Of a stretch of 64,000 nucleotides of DNA, positions 58,114 through 64,000 are shown piece after piece. The stretch's first letter is position 1; each line of letters begins with the position of its first letter. The stretch is taken from the NCBI GenBank assembly GCA_028023455.1, contig JAQFVV010000279.1, positions 60,001 through 124,000 on the forward strand, given 5' to 3'. The notes beneath the pieces were generated by a model. That model made no database searches. It saw nothing but the letters and a program-made list of their open reading frames with translations, and had not been told where the DNA came from. The position numbers were made by a program, and so were the translations under genes. Origin of the DNA: Epiperipatus broadwayi. Its lineage: Eukaryota; Onychophora; Udeonychophora; Euonychophora; Peripatidae.

Positions 58114-61100
58114 AATTAATTAAGGCAATGCAATAAAAGAAAAGATAAGATTAAATATATACATTATACTTGTATTTCAATATTAAACCTAAATGTTTAA
58201 GATTTCATAAGTAAGAACAGCTGACACAAAATTAAAGACTTTTAGTATTCTTTGGAACTCATAATTTTCCGATGATTTCAGAAGAGTCATTAGTTTTCTT
58301 TTTAAAAAAGACTGCAAAAAACACTGTAAGTAACATAAACAACTTTTAATAGAAGAATAAGTCATCATGTAACTATACAAGGACAAAGATAAAAATGGAA
58401 GTTATGACTTTTGATGATATAATGATAATCAAATAATTCAAGTAAAGATGTTGCTTAAAGCCTAAATTCTTTAAACTATATCTAAAAATATGAAAAAAAA
58501 TTGTGGAAACATGCAATTACCTATGAAGAATAATAAAACACTCTATATATTGTGATATGTTAATGATCAAAGAGTTTTGACTTATAACCATGATAATTTG
58601 AAATATATGTTTTGAAATTAAATACGAATTAGAGCTTGATTTAGTGAAAATATAGAAGAATATAACACTGGAAAAAGTATTATGGAATAGAAAATATTAG
58701 GAATAAAAGCAGGCAGGCATAAAAATCACATAAATGAAAGCAAACATATAATGGATAGAAAGGGTATAGACATAACATAAAAAGTTTTGGAATTGGAACA
58801 TACCAAAATTTAGTTTTAAATTAACTTTATTAGGTTTACTATGTACAATGGAGATTATTTACAAGACTTATTGAAACAAAAGAGATTTCAAGTAGAAAAG
58901 CAATAAGATTAATGTTTATATAATTGAGCAAATAATCTATATATATCTAATGGATATTAATTAGTATATGCCAAGTAACTGGTTTGTTGTTCATGAGATC
59001 AGATTCCATGTAGCTGCAAAAGTATCAGCTGGTGCATGGGTTTGATATCTGGTCTTAAAGTTATTTATTTTTTTTAGAAAGAGTGATTTAGTATTGTGAG
59101 ATATGGGATTAAAGCTTAGATATCATCTTACGAACTAGAATGTGAAAAGAATGAATGTAGTAATTCTTATATTGGGAAAAAGATTACTTTATATGTTTTT
59201 TATGTTATTGATTGTTAGTGAGTTTGAATGAATCATGCTAGTGATAAGAAGACAGCAAGGAAAAGTGAGAATCAATTCAAATTTAATAAGTAAATATATG
59301 ACACATTAATAAAATGAATCATCATATATGTGTTAGTAATGTCTGGCAGTTGAAAAAAAGAATGCAAAAAAAAAACAAAAAAAACATTATGATTACAGAA
59401 ATAAATTATTGGTGAAGATTTGCAACAGGTCAAAGTAGAATGAATAAGTGACAAAAGGTATAGAGATATGATGAATATTGAACTCACTATAGTAAATGAA
59501 AGCAGAATTGGACATTTGGAATCATATGTACATGTATAAAGAATATCTCAAGAAAGACTACTAGAACAAATATTAAATTAGACAGCATCAGGTTAAAGAT
59601 ATAGGATCCAAATTTGGAAAAAAAGTAGAAAAAGTAGACAAAAAATATTGCAGGACAATGTAAAGATTAATAAAAATGCCTGGCTATAGAAATTGAAAGA
59701 GGATTTCAGAAGAAAAATATATCAGCAATAAGATGAAATATTTTATTATTGTAATTTTTGTACTTCCCTACTTTTATCATATAGTTTAGATTTTATTTCA
59801 ACATAAACATAATTCTATGAAAAAAATTGACATTCAATAGCCTTATTTTATGTGGGTGTTTATCTCATGCTAAACCTGGGTCAATAGAAAATCATCATCA
59901 TCGCAAGTTACTACAAAGTTTAAATATTAAATATAAAAGGCATAATAATAAATATGAGGAATGAGAGATCAGAAAAAATTAATTATAACTTTACCAACAG
60001 ATCAACAATAAAAATAAATCAACAGTTAATCTTGTGACCAGATTTGAAATGGGTTACTATAGACCAGGTTAATTATTTAACCCTTGCCAAACATAGGGCA
60101 CCAATACAACATAATAATTTGGATGCACATACTTAAAAGTGCTAATCCATTAGAATATATAACAATAAAAACAATATTGCTGGAATACTAAAAAATACTG
60201 ATCATCATCAATGCCCTGGATATTTAGTACCCATTCATAAACTGGCCAACTATAAATTTAATTTCTAAATAAATAATTAAAATAAACTGTAATGCATGCA
60301 CTTTAAAGGGTATCCCCTTTGCACCATACATCACTAGAAATGTAATGAAATCATCATCAATTGGATGTCCATAAACACTAAATATAAACCCCTTTTATAT
60401 AACAGACCATTATGCATGAATCCAGCACAGTGAACAAAAGCTCTATAACTATTAATGTGAGCAAAAGATATAATACAAACATTTAATATTCTATAGCTAT
60501 TTTAAAATTGAGTAAATTCACTGATCCTTTAAACAATGAAATATAAATTTATTAATTAGAAACAATAAAATGAAATTAAGGTCTGCTGAATATGCTATAA
60601 ATATAAATTCATCATCCTGATTTTGATTAATATAAAAAGAAATAAATGATTACATTGTGATATCTCAATAGGATTACATAAAATATACATATATCAGCAC
60701 ATATATGTGCCTGTATAAAAATTACATATCAGAATTGTGATAAACTAATAATAAAATTCAATAATTCATTTTAATAATTCATAAAGTGTTATTAATGTTA
60801 ACATATATGTGCCTACATCGCATGCATCTGAATAAGCACAGAGATGTTATAACATATGGGAATTGTCATATAATAAAAAAATGAGCTATCACATTTTAAT
60901 GATACATAAATAATGACTATTCCACATATTTATGTGAGTACCCATAGGCATATGCACACATACTGATATTCCATTAGTTAAAAAATAAAATTATTAAACC
61001 ATTTATATTTTCAAAAGGCACAATTAATTCAATATTAAAAATATACATAAAATATACATGTGTGTGTGCATATATTATCTTCTTATTAATTTAAGTTGTT

Positions 61101-61742
61101 GACTCACTATTCTTAATTATAAATACAAGTTTTTTTCACTTGTCAAATAATATTACTTCTTTAACAGTTTTAATTATACTAATTATAAATATCTTTAAAA
61201 TTATTCTAGCAAGTTCTTTTGTTTTGCAGTCTAGAAAGACCTTTGGAGTTTACTGGGGTTTTTTAAGTTTCAAAATAAAATTACCATTTTCAACAAAGAA
61301 AGTTTCAATGTTTCTCTTTTAATAAATAAAACTGGAAATAGTCATTTTTTATTTTCTTTCATTATTCTAGTTTTGTTTTTAGTTTTCTAAAGTTATTTAT
61401 TTTAAAAAATTTGTAATTTAAAAATTTTAACTGTCACTTTCAAGAAATTTAAACAATATCATTCTCAATATATAGTTCATTCCACACACCATCTGTACAT
61501 CATATATATGTCAAAGTACCTTTATCTGTGTTTTTCTGCATATAGTAAAAACAGTATATGTATAACATAATTCTTCAGCAAGTAAACTGGTCCCTTCTAA
61601 ATAGGATATTGGCTCATTGTCATTTTTGGAAATGGTATAATCTGGTAAAATAGTATACATTCAGTCAGCTTCATTTAGATTAGAATTTGATAGATGTTAT
61701 GCATACTAATTAGTACACAATTATATATATATATATATATAT
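58114..61742. other. Unassigned AT-rich DNA
   Basis: About 3.6 kb without recognised gene, RNA gene or transposon end. It contains short ATATATGTGCCT-type motifs near 60700-60830 and ends in an (AT)n run (61720-61742) next to the LTR-like unit B. Confidence 0.5.
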
Positions 61743-64000
61743 TGTAACGAGCACAGACGTTCGCTACATTGTTTTTTATATATATATATATATTATTAAA
61801 CAAGTTAAAATAAAAAGTTCGCATTTAAAAACTTTCTTTAAAAATTAAAAATTGAAATTAAAATATCGTCTTAAACTCTTATATATTAAGTCGCACAGAT
61901 AATAAAAAATTATTAAAATAAAATTTTTATTAAAGAAAAAGGTATTTTTAAAACTAAATTTTAAAAAAGATTCGGAGATAAAATTATATCTTTAAATTTG
62001 TCTTGAAATATATTTTTGATTTGGAAAACAGGGTAATTAATTAGAAATGGAAATGATTGTTAATTAGTTAAATTAAAACCAGCCTTGAGCATTTAAATGT
62101 AATAACCTCAGTCAGATAAAAAAAAAAAAACAATAGAAACTGATTAGCCAATGAAAGAAATCCATTTGGGAAATCGGACCTCAACGAAAGAATCATCACT
62201 CCATGACGCAATGTTAATTCAATCCTTGACATTAATATAAAAAGGACAGGTTTTGGAAAGCTTGGTAGTTTAGTGAATGAGGAGTGATTGATTATTGACG
62301 ATGTAACAGCTAGGTGTTAGTGCTGAGGGGATTGAAAAAGACGCACAGTTTCAATCCCTTCAGTTCTGTAAGAAAGGAAGAAAAATGGGCCATCGTTTCT
62401 CCATTGAGGACCAATTACACTAAAAAAAAAAATAAAAATCTCCAAAGGATAAATAAATCGATCAACCGGATACAAATCTTCGGACGACGTGGGAATTCAC
62501 GTGCAAACGGCAAGGAATATACGAAGATGAACTATTTCAATAACCGTAAGACTTTAAAATTTATGAACAGTAAATTAAAAACTTTCCAGATTTAAATGAT
62601 TTCAATATTATTCTATCTGACCAACATTATTTTATTAATTAGTTATAATTTTATTTAATGTATTTAATTTGTAAAATCATTTCCATTTATTTATTTATTT
62701 ATTTAATTTTGTTCTTTAAGTTTTATTATGATTTCTGTTTTCCGTTAAATAAATTATAAAAAAAAAATGTTAAACTTAAGTCGGGCGTGAATGGCTGTAT
62801 CGATTTGTAAAGATATATTAAGGGAGGGTAATCTTGGGTTGTTCATTTCGTAGTTGAATTGGTTCAATGGATTGGATATATTTATGTAATTAGTAGGTGT
62901 AATATGAGATCCGCTACGGGCAGGATTATAGATATACGCCACACACCCTCTGTTTGCCTATGGATGGGTTTGTAAGTCGGCAGAATACCGCAGCCCATTC
63001 CTATGGAGTTTTTAGTTTATTGATCTACTTGCCCACAGATGTCACATCCCTGTGGGTGGAGAGTCAATGTCGTTTCTATTTCTACATATTGTTCAGATGT
63101 ACATTCCTGACAATATTGTTGTGTTGTCGTATCATGCTACATTGAATACATGAATGTATCAGATGGATTGGCGCCGGTTGATTGCGAAATGTGTTGCCTA
63201 AGGTTAAGTAGGGATAGAATATTTTATTTTTAAATGCAAATCTATGTAGTCGATTCAGGCTCGATCCTAAATAAAACTATTAAATTTAAGTTGTTTATAG
63301 ACGCTTGCATGGATTGTTTATCGGTTAACTATGTTTTGCGTTTCATATTTGATCAAAATATATAGACATTCGATAAATAATGATACCTTACGGTGAGTAT
63401 CTAAAAATGTATTTATTCGGATGTCTTTTAAGTTATTGGTGACGATGCAAGTATCTTACGATGAATACTAGAGGGTTTCTTATAATTCCCTATGCAATTG
63501 TCAGTAATCAATAATTTTGTATTTTGATCGTTTATGTTTACTTTGAAATGTTTTTGACCGTTGAAATCTATGTAACCGATCTATAGCAACATATTAAACA
63601 GGTTTATAAGCCCATCTGTGCGAACTTGATTAAAAATGTAAATTTATAATATAATAGTAACTCAATGTAAATTAAAGTAAAATCAAAGTTAAAAATAATG
63701 TTAAATGTTTAAATGTAAATCACTAAAATAATTTTAAACCTTATATATATGTGCATAAATAAATCTGTTTGTATGATAATTACTGGCAGTGGCTTACTTT
63801 ATTCTTTTATATACTAGTAAATGATATTATTAAATCTCTGCTATTCCACTGAGCTAGTGACAATGGGCTAACGATCTAAATATGTAAATAAAGTGGAATC
63901 CTAACAGCGCGTATCTGCCTACTTTATAAATTTTTCTAGGCTCAAATGCCTAGATGGCGCCCTTTGGTAGTGCGGTGCGGTGCGATCTCCCACTTCGTTT
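61743..64000 (+). mobile_element. Diverged LTR-like unit, copy B (runs off the window)
   Basis: Begins TGTAACGAGCACAGACGTTC after an (AT)n run and parallels copy A (52585-54707) in opposite orientation to the window end, where the last shared block is the GCCTAG(A)TGGCGCCC region. A TATA box and cap-site-like region are visible at 62236. Because the window ends within or just after it, it could be a solo LTR or the 5' LTR of an element whose interior lies beyond 64000. The 93-codon frame at 62314-62595 lies inside it and has no known domain. Confidence 0.65.
62236..62245 (+). promoter_or_regulatory. TATA box candidate in LTR-like unit B
   Basis: TATAAAAAGG, with the matching TATAAAAGG on the minus strand of copy A near 54275. 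Conservation of the TATA box between diverged copies supports its being the LTR promoter. Confidence 0.55.

Overview
This 64-kb window is AT-rich eukaryotic nuclear DNA, very probably from an invertebrate animal. That rests on the repeat classes: RTE-type LINEs ending in CAT/TGA triplet tails, LINEs tailed with (TAA)n, LTR retrotransposons, hAT- and mariner-like elements, tRNA-like SINEs and long (TA)n tracts. No host protein-coding gene, rRNA or bona fide tRNA gene could be recognised. The species cannot be fixed from the sequence. Every convincing coding region belongs to a transposable element, and every one is interrupted by frameshifts or stops.

Layout. 0.1-2.9 kb: a decayed RTE LINE on the minus strand. 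3-9 kb: microsatellites, small fold-back elements and two more RTE fragments, one split by a fold-back insertion with a 9-bp target duplication. 10.4-17.9 kb: two LINEs of different clades, head to head, separated by a (TAA)n tract. The left one is minus-strand CR1/Jockey/Rex-like; the right one is plus-strand L1/Tx1-like. 18.6 kb: a SINE. 19.4-20.1 kb: a hAT-type non-autonomous element. 20.8-23.1 kb: a second, 5'-truncated member of the right-hand LINE family. 24.6-26.0 kb: direct repeats and two fold-back elements.

26.3-35.7 kb holds an LTR retrotransposon with very long LTRs (about 3.3 kb each). Between them is 2.84 kb that encodes only a coiled-coil, Gag-like protein. It looks like a non-autonomous, LARD-like element, with a primer-binding site resembling the retroviral tRNA-Lys type. 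35.7-36.9 kb contains a small palindromic element and a TA-flanked DNA transposon remnant. 36.9-45.2 kb is a nearly complete, young Ty3/Gypsy retrotransposon on the minus strand: LTRs of 1.89 kb, Gag-protease, reverse transcriptase-RNase H and integrase, with three reading-frame breaks. 45.3-61.7 kb is mostly unassigned AT-rich DNA with palindromic elements. It also contains one of two diverged, oppositely oriented 2.1-2.3-kb LTR-like units (52.6-54.7 kb); the other lies at 61.7 kb to the window end.

Themes. LTR elements repeatedly sit in (TA)n tracts. Fold-back elements able to form long RNA hairpins are unusually dense (at least a dozen). The gag-only element may depend on an autonomous Gypsy element for reverse transcriptase and integrase, but no sequence here shows which one.
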